From assembly GCA_020205615.1 (NCBI GenBank), contig CM035164.1, positions 2,073,501-2,137,500 of the forward strand: a stretch of 64,000 nucleotides of DNA, written 5' to 3'. Shown here piece after piece: positions 21,901 to 33,229 of the stretch. The DNA comes from Panax quinquefolius. Taxonomy: Eukaryota > Streptophyta > Magnoliopsida > Apiales > Araliaceae. The stretch's first letter is position 1. Each line of letters opens with the position of its first letter. Under the pieces are notes generated by a model, which did no database searches, was not told where the DNA came from, and saw only the letters and a program-made list of their open reading frames with translations. The translations under genes and the position numbers were made by a program.

Positions 21901-24900
21901 AACTGATGATCCTATCCTAGCTCCAAACATCAAAAACCAGTATTTCAGGAACACTGTTCCTCTCAAATGCACAGCCAGAACTTTTGAAGAAACTTCTTGA
22001 GCTTTGTAAAGTGCCCACCACTTGACAAAATCCGTTGACCAGGTGGAAACTTCAGGGGTCAGGGCATAATTTGGCTTAAGGAATGAATTTCCAAAGAAAG
22101 AAATAGAAATGCAAGTAGAGAACATACAAAGCATCCAAGCAAGAGGGGCAAAAGCTAAGCAAATTGCGTAGTCTATCCATGAGCATACATCGTCTGGAGC
22201 ATTGCTCAAAGCTATCCAATTCATAAACGCAGAAACTGATAGATACGTAGGAAGAACTAGCATGATGTAAACATATATAATAGCTAGAAGTTGTAACAAC
22301 CAGATACCAATTTGGTGAAATGTAGAAACATCAGTCGGCATTTCAGCAAAATCAGTTTCACATTCTGTATCATAGGAAGGAGCCATAGTAGTTTGAGGTC
22401 GAGACTTCATTACAAGATTCGCAGAGAAGCTTGCCAAGTCTTCAATGCAGGTTGCAGTGAAAATATCAACTGCACCAACTGGCACTCCAAGGAAATCTGA
22501 AAGTTTTTGAGCTGCTCTGACCACGCCAATTGAATCAATTCCATAAGACACCAAACTCTCAGTTGTAGAGATCTTGCTGATACAAATTCCTGTCTGGTCA
22601 GAAACTAGCTGCTTCAAAAACTCAATAATCTCTGAATGGCTCAATAGCGGACTTGGTGAAAGAGGACTAATCACCAGATTGGGCCGCGGAGTTTGTCCCT
22701 GCCTACATGTTCCAGTAGTGAAAGACCGAACCAATGATCGTTTTGACAAAATTGGATCTGGAACTACATTCAGTGTCCCTTCAGAAAACTGTTTCAGGCA
22801 TTCAAATCTTTTGATTTTCCCAGATGTTGTTTTACTGATGGTTCTAGGCCTGATCAGCTTAATAGAAGCAACAGTTACGCCATGCTCTTCAGCAACTCGG
22901 GTTTGAATTTGCTCAACAACATCTTTACTTACAGGTTTACCATCTCTAACCTCTGCAATTATGACTAACCCAACCTGATCAGAACCATCTGGTATTGATA
23001 TCCCTTTTGTTATTAAGGTTTCCTCTGGAACCCCAATGACAGCACAACATCCAGGGCGTAGAAGTTCAGAAGAGCTCTCAACAGTCTTTTCTACATCAGC
23101 TGAGTATATGTTTCTTCCAGCAACAATGATAAGGTCCTTAATTCTTCCAGTGATGAACAGTTTCCCATCTATTATACATGCCCAAGTCTCCAGTGTTTGT
23201 GTACATTTTTCCAGGTTGACTGCCTAACTTATTTCTGAAAGTTCTATGGCTCAGTTCCTTCCTGTCCCAATAACCAATTCCAGCACTTGGACTACTAATC
23301 CATATCTCTCCTTCCTTTCCAGCTTCTTCTTGCTCTTCACCAGTTTCTGGATCAACTACTCTAATATCAATATCCAAATCATTGGAATTCACATAACCAC
23401 AACAGACTCTTCCTTGCCAATCTACTAGAATGGGCTTCCCTTCTCCATATGCACAACTAACAAACACACAATTTTCTGCCAATCCATAACCAGGAGCTAT
23501 TACCTCTTGAGAAAGGCCAAAAGGACCCGTGAGCTCAACAAATCTTTTAAGAGTTTTTTGCCTCACAGGTTCAGCAGCAACCATGAGGAATCTCATAGAA
23601 GAGAGATCATAATTCCATAAATTATCCTTGTCAACCTCCAATCTTCTAACCACCAGTTCAAAAGCAAAGTTGGGTCCAGCACTGTGAGTGGCCCGGTATT
23701 TGCTCATGGTCTGCAGCCACAAGAGGGGTTTCCTGATGAACGTCATTGGGGAGAATAATATTGCAGACCCCCCACTAACCAGAGCTGTAAAGAGTCCCCC
23801 AATCAAACCCATGTCATGGTACTGGGGGAGCCAGCTAACAAGTACTGTCCTTGATGTGCTCTTGTATCTCTTGTGCATTAATTTCACATTATGAATGAGG
23901 CCGGCATGAGTTATCATTACCCCTTTAGCATCACCAGTTGATCCTGACGTGAATTGTAGAAAACACAGATCATCTTCCTTTGGTTCAGAGCAATCATTCA
24001 TGTCATCTGGGAGCAAAATTTTGGAATTCTTGATTAAGGAATCTGTATGTATCCATGGAAGATTAGGCCAACGAGCAGAGCTTTTCCCATTTTTACCAGG
24101 CAACGAAATCAAATTCTTCACAGATCCAGCACGAACAGCAACGTGATAACCAATGGTTGATAGAATTGCCACTGCATTGCATGATTTAGCTATGTTTTCA
24201 ATCTTCAATAGGGCTTGTCCACCTCTTTGAAGCGGATCTGGAGGAAGCACTGGGACAGGTAATACTCTCGCTCTTAAACACCCTAAAAAGGCATCAATAA
24301 AATCCAGACCTGGGATATGAACCAGTAGAACCCTGTAGCCTGGCTTGATAACGGGTTTTGAACTTGTCAAGAGCTTTTGAGCAATGCAAGAAGCATTGGC
24401 ATGAAGTTCTCCATAAGTCCTCCTGCCAACTGCTTCTCCTTCCTCATTAATCCATGTATAGAGCATTTTGTCTTGAGTAACTTTATGCATTCCCCAATGC
24501 CTCAAGTAGCCATCAAGACTACACAAATCAGGGAACTCCACTCCTGGTGATTCATCTAATTCTTTTGGTTTCCTATTCCAGCAATCTGATTGCAGTGGAA
24601 ACAATCTCTGCATAGAGTACGCTTAAAATAAGTGAAATGATTTACTCCAAAATTATGTATTAAACACATTAGAATTTAGCCATTTTACCTTAACATATGG
24701 AAATTTTGGCAACAAATTGTCATCTGCAAAGTGCTTACGAACTAGACTCATAGCATAGGATGAATTTCTCTCTGTGAGCTCAAATGCGACAATTCCACCT
24801 ACATAATAAGTGTTTTGCTGACCTTGTAGCTCTGTCTCCATTTTCTCGTAGAAACCATCCTTCATATCTGCAACCAAGTAAAAGGTAATTAGAATATCAA

Positions 24901-26406
24901 AGCTTGTGAAAGTACATGCTATTAATGAACATGTTGACAGTACCTTGGCTATTAACATGAGGAAAATACTTAAATCGACGTTGTAAGACTATTTTCTCGA
25001 CTGTCCCTCCCATTCTTTTCACTGCACTAATTGCAAGCTCTGTGACCCTTTCTCCCTTTATATCAGCAGCGTTTCCGTAAGACCAGAAAAGGAATATATT
25101 TGTATCTGCATAGAATCTCTGCATAGCAACAGGATTACCAATAGTAGAAGGATCATCCATGAATTCCCCAAAGTAATAAAACCCGACTGGCACATGCTCT
25201 AGGCCTTTAATCTTTAGAACAGTTGTGTAGTAATCAATTGTCTGTACTTTACTGAACAAATCCTTCTCAAGCATACTCAAATCCGTTAATTCATTTTGAA
25301 TTTCTGCATTGATGAAAACTGATTTAGCATCTAATAAAAAATAAAATAAAGAGAGGTAAAAGAAATTCAAGCGATTAAATATACTTCACAAACCTGCTGA
25401 TTCAGAACCTGGTGACCTGTATATTTTTCCATTCTTAAAAGGAAAAGACCCAGAAATGATGATCTTGTCAAATTCCATAGCATTAACTTCCTCATTGCTA
25501 TTTCTGACATTGAGACTGACACCAAATGTACTACGTCTTACTGATAATACTTCAGTATTGCAATGGACTTCTATTGGAAGGGATTTGCTAATCTTTTGCC
25601 AAAAACTCATGTACCCACCCTTGAAACGTCTAATTTTTCCAGCCATAGAAGTTCGAGTGAACTCGTGAATGTATGCATAGGGCATGTCTTGAACAAATCC
25701 ATAACCAGAAGCAGTGTATCCATAGGCCACAGACTTCATAACAGAATTAAATCCACGGCTCTTAAGAAATGCAGGAGTTAAATCCGAAGCAAAATCACTA
25801 ATAGCGTGGACTCCAATTCGACCTGAATCCTTTGCCTTATCCTGCGAAATACAAATGTGGAGTTATTGCAACTGTAAATAGATCCAGTTCCAGGAACTAC
25901 ATTAGAAACAAACCTGGAGTTCTAAGGTAAGCGAGATTACAGCTACATAATCATCTGCAACTTGGATGTCCTGATACTTTCCTGTGGAACTGTCGATGAG
26001 AGCGAGTTTGTGGGAGTCCATTTCTTCTAAATCTGAACCAATTTCCTTTGCCAAGTGAAATATAGTGGGGGCGCTATTTGCTGCAAGAACTTGACCTCCG
26101 AGGTCATAAACCTTTCCTGTAATATAGAAAAGAAACTAAGAATACATGAACGAAGTTCGTGCAAAGACAATTAAGGTGAATCAAACAGCTGCGTTTGTTT
26201 GTACCTTCAATATCAGCTGATTCGCACATGCCACTAACAGTGTGATATTTCTCTAGCACCGTTACATTTCTGTAACCAAGCTTAGCTAGTGCATAAGCAG
26301 CTGACAAGCCGCTTGGACCTCCCCCTACTATCCCAATCCTTGTTTCCACAGGAAAGCATGGATGTAGTTTCAAAAATTGATCTTCTATTGATATTTTTTG
26401 GTCCAT
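18942..26406 (-). CDS. Giant multidomain protein: FAD oxidase, acyl-AMP ligase, acyl carrier, Pls-like hexapeptide membrane domain (frameshifted)
   Basis: Seven coding exons (high to low coordinate): 26205-26406, 25914-26116, 25394-25841, 24944-25330, 24689-24867, 21634-24607, 18942-21536. All have GT-AG borders and matching phases, giving about 2,328 codons. Residues 24-70: FAD Rossmann motif (RIGIVGGGPSGLSAA, then VLEK), amine-oxidase-like to about 470. From 474: fatty-acyl-AMP-ligase-like domain with FTSGSTGDAKGVMITH (about 692-707), SWLPQYHDMGLIGG, APGYGLAENCVF and TGRIKDLII. A carrier domain carries the phosphopantetheine serine in GIDSIGVV (codon 22531-22533, about residue 1165). Then come repeated membrane segments, two hexapeptide (left-handed helix) blocks, and a catalase-like stretch (FHPGKSYPVIVRHSN). 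This order resembles bacterial NRPS proteins with a Pls-type terminal domain. It is presumably an acyl- or amino-acid-activating membrane enzyme; substrate unknown. Exon 6 is 2,974 nt, one base over a multiple of three: a frameshift near 23180-23190 separates TGDLG from IIDGKLF. Either this is a pseudogenising change or a sequence error. Confidence 0.9.
23178..23192 (-). other. +1 frameshift in the adenylation exon of the giant gene
   Basis: On the minus strand the frame encoding ...NTGDLG runs into a short tail and a stop at 23138. The frame encoding IIDGKLFITGRIKDL begins about 4 nt further on and stays open to the end of the exon. No intron of workable size fits between them. The exon phases on both sides agree only if one base is removed. 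The switch lies within the segment after the TGD motif of the acyl-AMP ligase. Confidence 0.85.
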
Positions 26407-26439
26407 ATTCTCTTCTATTCAGGCCTCTCACAGGCAGCG

Positions 26440-27900
26440 CCTGTTAAAATCAGACAAGGTATGACTCAACTTCCCTCACTTTTTAGTTTACAGATCTTTT
26501 CGATCAAATAGATAATTCAATAAATAGTACAAGCACTGAACATTTAGACTAAAATGAGTGTAGAAGTTCAGACCATTATAAAACTGAAAGTCCAATATGT
26601 CTTCTATTTAATTATTTTAGATATCAAAGAATTCCTAGAGAACAGGATATACAATTTGTATGAACAAGAAAGACAAAACACATGCCGGGCAAAATCTTCT
26701 ACTCGACAACAAGGTTCGTAATTTTTTGACGATATAAACACGAATGCTATGTAGCCCAAAAAAAATTAGTCCAAACACTGTAAACAACAGATGTATCCTA
26801 TGACACTCTAGAATCATCATAACCGTAAACATTACACATCAAGATGTAGAAAACATCACCATTTCCATCGTCAACATCTTCTAACTTCAAATGCTACAAA
26901 GACAGCTTATGAAAACAATTAGTGTCTACTTCATTAATTCTTAAACGTAAACGTTTGTCATGCACTTGCTTTCAAACACCAACGAATTCATGAAAAGAAT
27001 ATAAGTAACCAAAGCATACCCCAGAGACTGGAAGTACACAAAATCTTCTTGCTGCCTCAGCCGGGCTCGTAGCAGAGTATGTACAGCTTCCTGTAATGTC
27101 ATTGGCACCAAAAATTTAGTTCAAATATGGAATTACATACAACCCACAAAACTTTACTCATTTACTTCTTTAATCCATACATCTCTAAAAATATGTGAGC
27201 CCATTCATAGTGTAAATCTCTCTCTCTCTCTCTCTCTTGCTATACACAAAACAAAATTGGCAGAGACTCGGTTAATGAGAGTAATTATAAACAATAAAAC
27301 CCATAAAAACAGATTCACCCATAAGAAAGACGACTCTCCTCTCTCTCTCCCTCTCTCCTAAAATATATGCAAATATACAAACAACACAGTATATGGGAAA
27401 AAAATAACTACTTAATTGACCAAGAAATTGAAAAGTATATAAATATAAATATATACCCACTAAATATGGATGCATGCTTTTGAACTAACCTGAAAGCTGA
27501 AATGAGCAAGGGGACTGTAATAGTAGAACCAGTAAAAACACAAATTCAACGCCAATTGGAACAAATTTCTTATGGGTGCTGACGGAATTTTGGGACTGAA
27601 ACAGTAGAATTAGCACAAACTCAAATTCAACGCCAAATGGCAAAAAATGCTTATGGGTGCTGACCGAACCTCCACGAAATGTAATTGATGATATCATATT
27701 CGAATTTAAACACATTAGATGCTTCTGGGTCCAAATCAAAAGCGACAAAGATTCAGTCTGTTTCATCAAATGAAATTTCACGACATTCTTGGTAAATCCA
27801 AACATGAAACTAGTTAAAAACAAAAATATGTCTGTGGAATTAAGAGATATTCGACTTTTGTGCTTCTTGGTGGCGTTTGTGAAGTCCGTCCGGAATTGAC
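26440..27900 (-). promoter_or_regulatory. 5' UTR exons and introns of the giant gene
   Basis: On the minus strand the coding exon extends upstream to an acceptor, TTTTAACAG|GCG, near 26441. There is an in-frame TGA between it and the ATG at 26406. A 71-nt leader exon is well defined at 27020-27090 (ATTACAG|GAAG ... CTGGG|GTATGC). An outer leader exon ends at 27490 (TTTCAG|GTTAGT) and includes a tandem 80-bp repeat at 27511-27669. CT-rich tracts lie in the intervening intron (27218-27238, 27339-27357). The transcription start was not located. Confidence 0.65.
27511..27669. repeat. Two tandem copies of an 80-bp unit in the leader of the giant gene
   Basis: The units begin at 27511 and 27592 and share GGGACTG(T/A)AA(T/C)AGTAGAA, AAATTCAACGCCAA, CTTATGGGTGCTGAC. 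They differ by about a dozen substitutions. They lie in the presumed outer 5' UTR exon. Confidence 0.8.
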
Positions 27901-28911
27901 AGGGATATTATAATAGTATTTGAAGCGGGAGACAAAGGGGTGACGAGAGTTGAGTTGAGTTGATCGTTTACAATTGATTATAAAATTTATAATCAAGTTT
28001 GATTATTAGTCGACTTCGAGATCAACTAACTTTAAATTTTGTGAATTGTGAAGGAATAAAAATCGAATCATATGATTCGGCCATTTTTGGGAATTTTGGG
28101 ATTTTGTTGATTTGAAAAATGGCGACATGGGTTATGTGGGGAGGATTTCGATGAATTTGGTAATATGTACAAGCTGGGATTGATGGCGGAATTTAGCATG
28201 TACTGTCCGTTTGTGTTTAATTAAAATGAGGAGGATATGATGGAATAATAAGATCAAGAAATGTGATAAAAGAAAACGAGAGGGGTGAGGATCCACAAGA
28301 AAGGTGGCAGGATTACAACTGATAGCCTGTCCAGTAAGAGTGAAACGAACCGAATCGAGTCGAATGATTCGAGTATTGAGTTTTCAAATTTAATTCACAA
28401 AATTTATTGAGTTTAAAATAAAGTTTGATTGAGACTCATTTAAATTTCTAAATGAAAGAGATGCGATTCCGAATCGTCTTGCGAAGCGATTTAATTTTTT
28501 GAACAAATATGATCCGAGTATCAATAGAAAATTACAATTTGAGGAGGTTCGAGTAATTTATCGAATATTATACTTTGCTTATATTTGACTCATTTATATT
28601 TCGAAATCGAGTTAATCGAACTTTTTAATCGAATCTAGTGCGAATCGAGTCCAAACCGTTTCTTTCGTTTTATAAATTTTACTATTTCAGTCCACCCCTA
28701 CCCTAACCTGCTGGCTGGGGTTGTTGGGTTAGCACCCCTCATCATCGTCTATGTCACTAAAACAGATGCGCTGTACTACTCAACCCCTTGTTTGGAAACT
28801 CAAATTTAAGTAATCGAGTCGAATTTATTTATTGAATCATACTCGGATAAGTAAATTGCATTTATTAATTAAACAAAATGAGTTCGAGATATAGTATGTT
28901 TGACTCGAGCT
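27901..28911. other. Intergenic, degenerate GAATCGAGT-rich repeats
   Basis: Phrases such as CGAATCGAGTCGAATGATTC, CGAGTA and CGAATCGTC recur on both strands between 28000 and 28900, suggesting an old short-period repeat or a decayed element. No gene recognised. Confidence 0.5.
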
Positions 28912-31653
28912 CTGTGACGAACGAGATTTTGTAATTTAATTCTTAATATTTATTAAATTAAATAAATATTTTCGATGATTTAATTATTAGATTTAATAAT
29001 TAATTGATGCAATTATAATGATTAATTTAATTATATGTGTTATATTTATTAAATTAATGTAGAGAATAATTATTATTCAAATATGTCATTATGTGAGCTT
29101 ATTGAATTAAATGAAATATTTAATTAAGCATGATGTTATTTAATTAATTTAATTATTAATTGGAGAGTTAATAATTTGACATTATTAATTAATGAGAAAA
29201 TTAAATATATGACTATGTGAATTTATGAGAAGTTATTATATTTTATTTATATTAAATAAGATATTTGATTTATTGTGCAAGTGGGTGTGACATGATTTAA
29301 ACTATATGATAAAGCTTTATTAAATTAAATGGTTTTTGAAACTTATTCTAGCTAGACAAACATGGCCTTAGAGGGAGTTATGGGCAGTTAACCCATGATG
29401 GGTAACTGACCATAATGCGCATCAGTCCTTTAATTCATACGACGTCTTCTTCATTCTTCATTTTCTAAAGTCTAATAAAGAAATCAGAGAAGATTCATAG
29501 AGAGAAAAGTTTGAGTGTGTAATTAACAATTATTTGTGAAAGGATCACCACTAATCATCTCTTCTAAAACTATACTCTGGGTAATTTCTCCAAACTCAAA
29601 TTCTCATATTTTACGTCATTTAGTTTTCTAGAAAAATGGCTTTCAAGTTTTCTGTAAATCTCTGTATTTGGAAAATGATATGATTATAAGTTTATATATG
29701 TGTTAAATGTTATCAAATTGTATTTGATTGTATATATGTTATGTAAACCATATCATCAAATTCATGAAAAACATATCGTATATGATTTCTGCAAAATTTT
29801 AGAGTTTGGGTTATGGCCATATGGCCTTATATGTGATATTTCATGTGTTGATCGTATATTATCCCTAAATTTTAATACTCGTATGTTGTTATGCATGTTG
29901 ATACGAAGAGACCAAAGTTTAAATGAACGGATTCGGTGTTATAATGAATCCGTAGTGACAATTTTCATGTTTTATTTTCAAAACCTTCAAGAACATCAAA
30001 GTCAGTGAAATTATAGATTTTAACTCTGTGATTATGTGTTTTAATGGGTTAAAATCACTCTATAAGTGTTGAGTATTGATTATATATGAATTATAACATG
30101 TGGGTATGATTAATTTCGTGTAGTAGTAATTTAATTGGAGTTTTTGGGTCGTGTTACGCAATTTTTCGCAATTGCGAGCAGTTCTGATTCGCCACGCTAT
30201 GATGCAGACTAGTGCCTTATTTCCGTATTAAGCAAATGACTAAGAGTCCCGACCGCAGAGCGAAGACCAAGTGTGACAATGAAGGTATGCAGTGGCCACT
30301 CTCAAAAAAAGTTCAAAATGAATTATTTTTAAAATGTTAAGTCTAGCAATATGTTAGTAACTTAATGTAATGAACATGTAAACATGTTAGAAGTATAATA
30401 TGATGATAAAATAGATGTTTAACATGTAAATAACATAATTGCATGTGGATTGAGTTATGGAATACATAATTAAATTATTATTCATGAAGTGATATTATGT
30501 GACAGTAAATGTGATAACTTGACTAAGTATAGTCATAACCAAAGTTTAGACAAAAGAATAATCGTTGATGATTAGTTAAGTTATAATTAACTGGTATTGT
30601 GAATGTGAATGGTATGTATGATTAAATTCAAAGAACGTACTTAGTTAAAGTGTAATCTACGCACGAGGCAAGTTTCTTAACCCTACTTGTCATTATTGTT
30701 CAAGTTTATTAGTTACCTCGAGTAAATTATCATTATTATTATTCAAGTTCAAATGTTATATTAAAGATTGATTATATTTTCAAAGCATGATTAAGTTATA
30801 CAATAATTGTCCTATTGTATACGTCTTGAGATTATTATTCAAATCGAATATCATTATTGTTGAACCTTATTAGACTAGTGAACTTTATTGATTCAACTAG
30901 TCCTTAGTTGATGAACGTTCTAAATTTCGTAACCCTTATTGAATTATCCAAACCAAACTTCCTTTAGTGCGGACTCGAATGTAAAAGCCGAGATGAACAA
31001 CCTCGCAAAGGAATTTACTTATGCGTTAGCGTTAAGATATTATGCATGATATGGTACTAAGGGTGATCCCCTAAGTACAGTAGTAGAAGGTCCATAGTCT
31101 TATGATCATTAAAGGTTTTAAGTATAACCCTTGATAACTTTGGGGCATAGTTCAGGTCTTATGACCCTCATAAATCTTTTGATTCTTGTTATTCATTCTT
31201 GATTCAAAGGTTGAGCTTTTATTTCGAAGTTATTATTTCTCTCGCATGTTATTATTCATTGTTATATTGTTATACTTGTGGGCAATCGTGCTCACTCTTG
31301 CGTAATAATAACATTGCAGTTAAGAACGAAAGGGCAGACGAACCTTCCACTAGTAAAGGCAAGGGCAAAATTAGCAAGTGATGAAGACTTGTTGTTTATA
31401 TGATAATGTATTTTGTTTAAGACTTGATTTAACGATGTTGTTTAAGACTTATTTGTTTATGATTCCGCACAGATGTTTAAGGTTAGTTTAACCTGGGATT
31501 GTATTATTATTCGGATGTTGTAACCCTTAAGGGGAAGATTTTATTTCTATCTATTGCATGGTTTGCATTTATTATGGGTAGATAGATAGATGATATTTGT
31601 ATAGTGAACACCAAATCCCGTGAAATTTAAGTACCCGGATTTGGGGGTGTCAC
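28912..31653 (+). mobile_element. Solo LTR (about 2.74 kb), TGTGAC...GTCACA ends
   Basis: It starts TGTGACGAACGAGATTTTG and ends GGATTTGGGGGTGTCACA, with 6-bp inverted tips. The flanking pentamers are AGCTC and ATCTC, a near-perfect 5-bp duplication. It has no gag, pol or primer-binding site. Its last 200 or so bases are the family match for the reversed fragment at 2911-3165. The start resembles that of the solo LTR at 9320 (both read CGAGATTTT after the tip). Two short open frames inside (29700-30008, 31199-31381) have no family signature. Confidence 0.8.
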
Positions 31654-33229
31654 AATCTCCACGTGTCTAAGCTTGGGTTGTTTAGTAATTAATTAGTGAA
31701 ATTATTTATTTTTATGTATTATATAAAAATAATTAGTCTCTTTGTCTCTAAAAACGAATTTATTTTGACTTTTTTCAGTCAAATTGACTTATTTTTAATC
31801 AAAATTTATACTATTTTCTTATAAATACAAGTGGATAACCATAAGAAAATATATAGAATTTATTATTATCTCCAATCTTCACGAGTTTAAAAATATAAAT
31901 AGATATGTTTAATTTTTAATTCTAAAAGTAGTCAATTTGATCAAAAGATTCAAATTATTCAAATATAGAGGTAATATTTTTTAAATTTAATTTAACGAAT
32001 TGAATTGGAACAACATATCTCGACTTAAACTTTTTTAACTCGACTTGGATCAGTTTATTTACAACTCTCAGTCGAATCAGGTCCATGAACCATAATATGT
32101 TGATACTAATGAAATAAAAATTAAATATATGTCAGGCACATTTGTATTGCTTATTAAATTCAAGTAGTTAATTAGCCTAGCCTTCTTTCTTGTGCACTCT
32201 TATGTTTTTTAATTGCCTCTTGCATATAATAATTACTCAATGTTTTTCTATTTGTATTGACTCAATATTTTTCTTTAAATTACCTATACCTATTAGGAAG
32301 TATTAAATGCATGTTTGACGGAGTAGTGCAGTAAAATAAAACACTTTTAAAATTATATTTTTTGATAAAGTTATTCAATAAGAAAATTAAAATGAAGTGC
32401 CTTTAAAAATAAGTAGGAGAGAAATTTATACAAAAAGTGCATGGTATGAACTTATACTTTTCTTTCCAAAAAATTAAGAACAAACTTGTACATTGTGCTT
32501 ATCCCTAAAGTGCTTCCGCAGTTAACACAAACTTTGTGTGTACAGATTATCAAAACTATGTGGTTTTGACAGATTTATTTAAAAAAAGAACAGTTTCTCT
32601 TCTCTCAAATCATAAATAAAAAACAAATATATCAAATTGACGTAATTTTTGACAGAATGTGTACAAATAAAATATATACAAATGTGTATGACCATTATTC
32701 CTTTTAAAATATTTTAAAATTTAATTAAAAAATATTTGTATTCTATCGCAACTCCGCCAAACAAACTCTAAAATTTAAATGTGATCATCTATATAATAAA
32801 ATACAAATGATTTTGAATTTTTCACCCATCCTAATAAATTATATGGACCGTCCAAAGTTTGGAATAAATTCCACCGTTCATAGTACTGAAAGCACGGGAC
32901 TGTTACTAGTATGTATATATTGCGATTATTTTGGCCTAAAAGACGAGATGATGTATAATTTTTTTATAATAATTTAAAATATATCCTTAATTTTGAAATG
33001 AGTGAAAAGGGAGAGATATTTAGGACTGAATTTACTCGTGGAGTATTTTAAAATTTAACTGAAGCCCATTGCCCAATAGCCCAATAGCCTAAGAAAGTAT
33101 AAAGATCCACGCGAGACTCGAGGGATACCCAAATAGTTTTGGCGGGAAACTCCGGTAGTATCTATAGAACCCCCAACCCACTCTGCGCCTGTCAGTCTGC
33201 GTTTCCCTTCTTCAGAACGCTCATCCCTA
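31654..33229 (+). promoter_or_regulatory. Upstream region and 5' UTR of the WD40 gene
   Basis: AT-rich, no other gene. The segment 32786-32875 has an inverted partner at 34910-34994, beyond exon 4. The pyrimidine-rich stretch just before the ATG (33180-33229, CTGCGTTTCCCTTCTTC) looks like a plant leader. A TATA box was not assigned. Confidence 0.5.

Noticed and set aside
23178..23200. A very small intron (GT...AG) explaining the frame change
   Set aside because: The only GT...AG pair that would restore the frame is about 9 nt apart, far below a spliceable length.
23138..24613. A complete stand-alone acyl-AMP ligase gene ending at 23138
   Set aside because: The stop is produced only by the one-base frameshift. 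The conserved C-terminal part of the domain follows directly in the next frame, and splice phases link it to the exons on both sides.
24653..26406. A separate amine oxidase gene upstream of the ligase
   Set aside because: There is no stop before the exon 5 donor at 24688/24689, and the phase agrees with the ligase exon, so a single gene is simpler. Transcript evidence would still be decisive.
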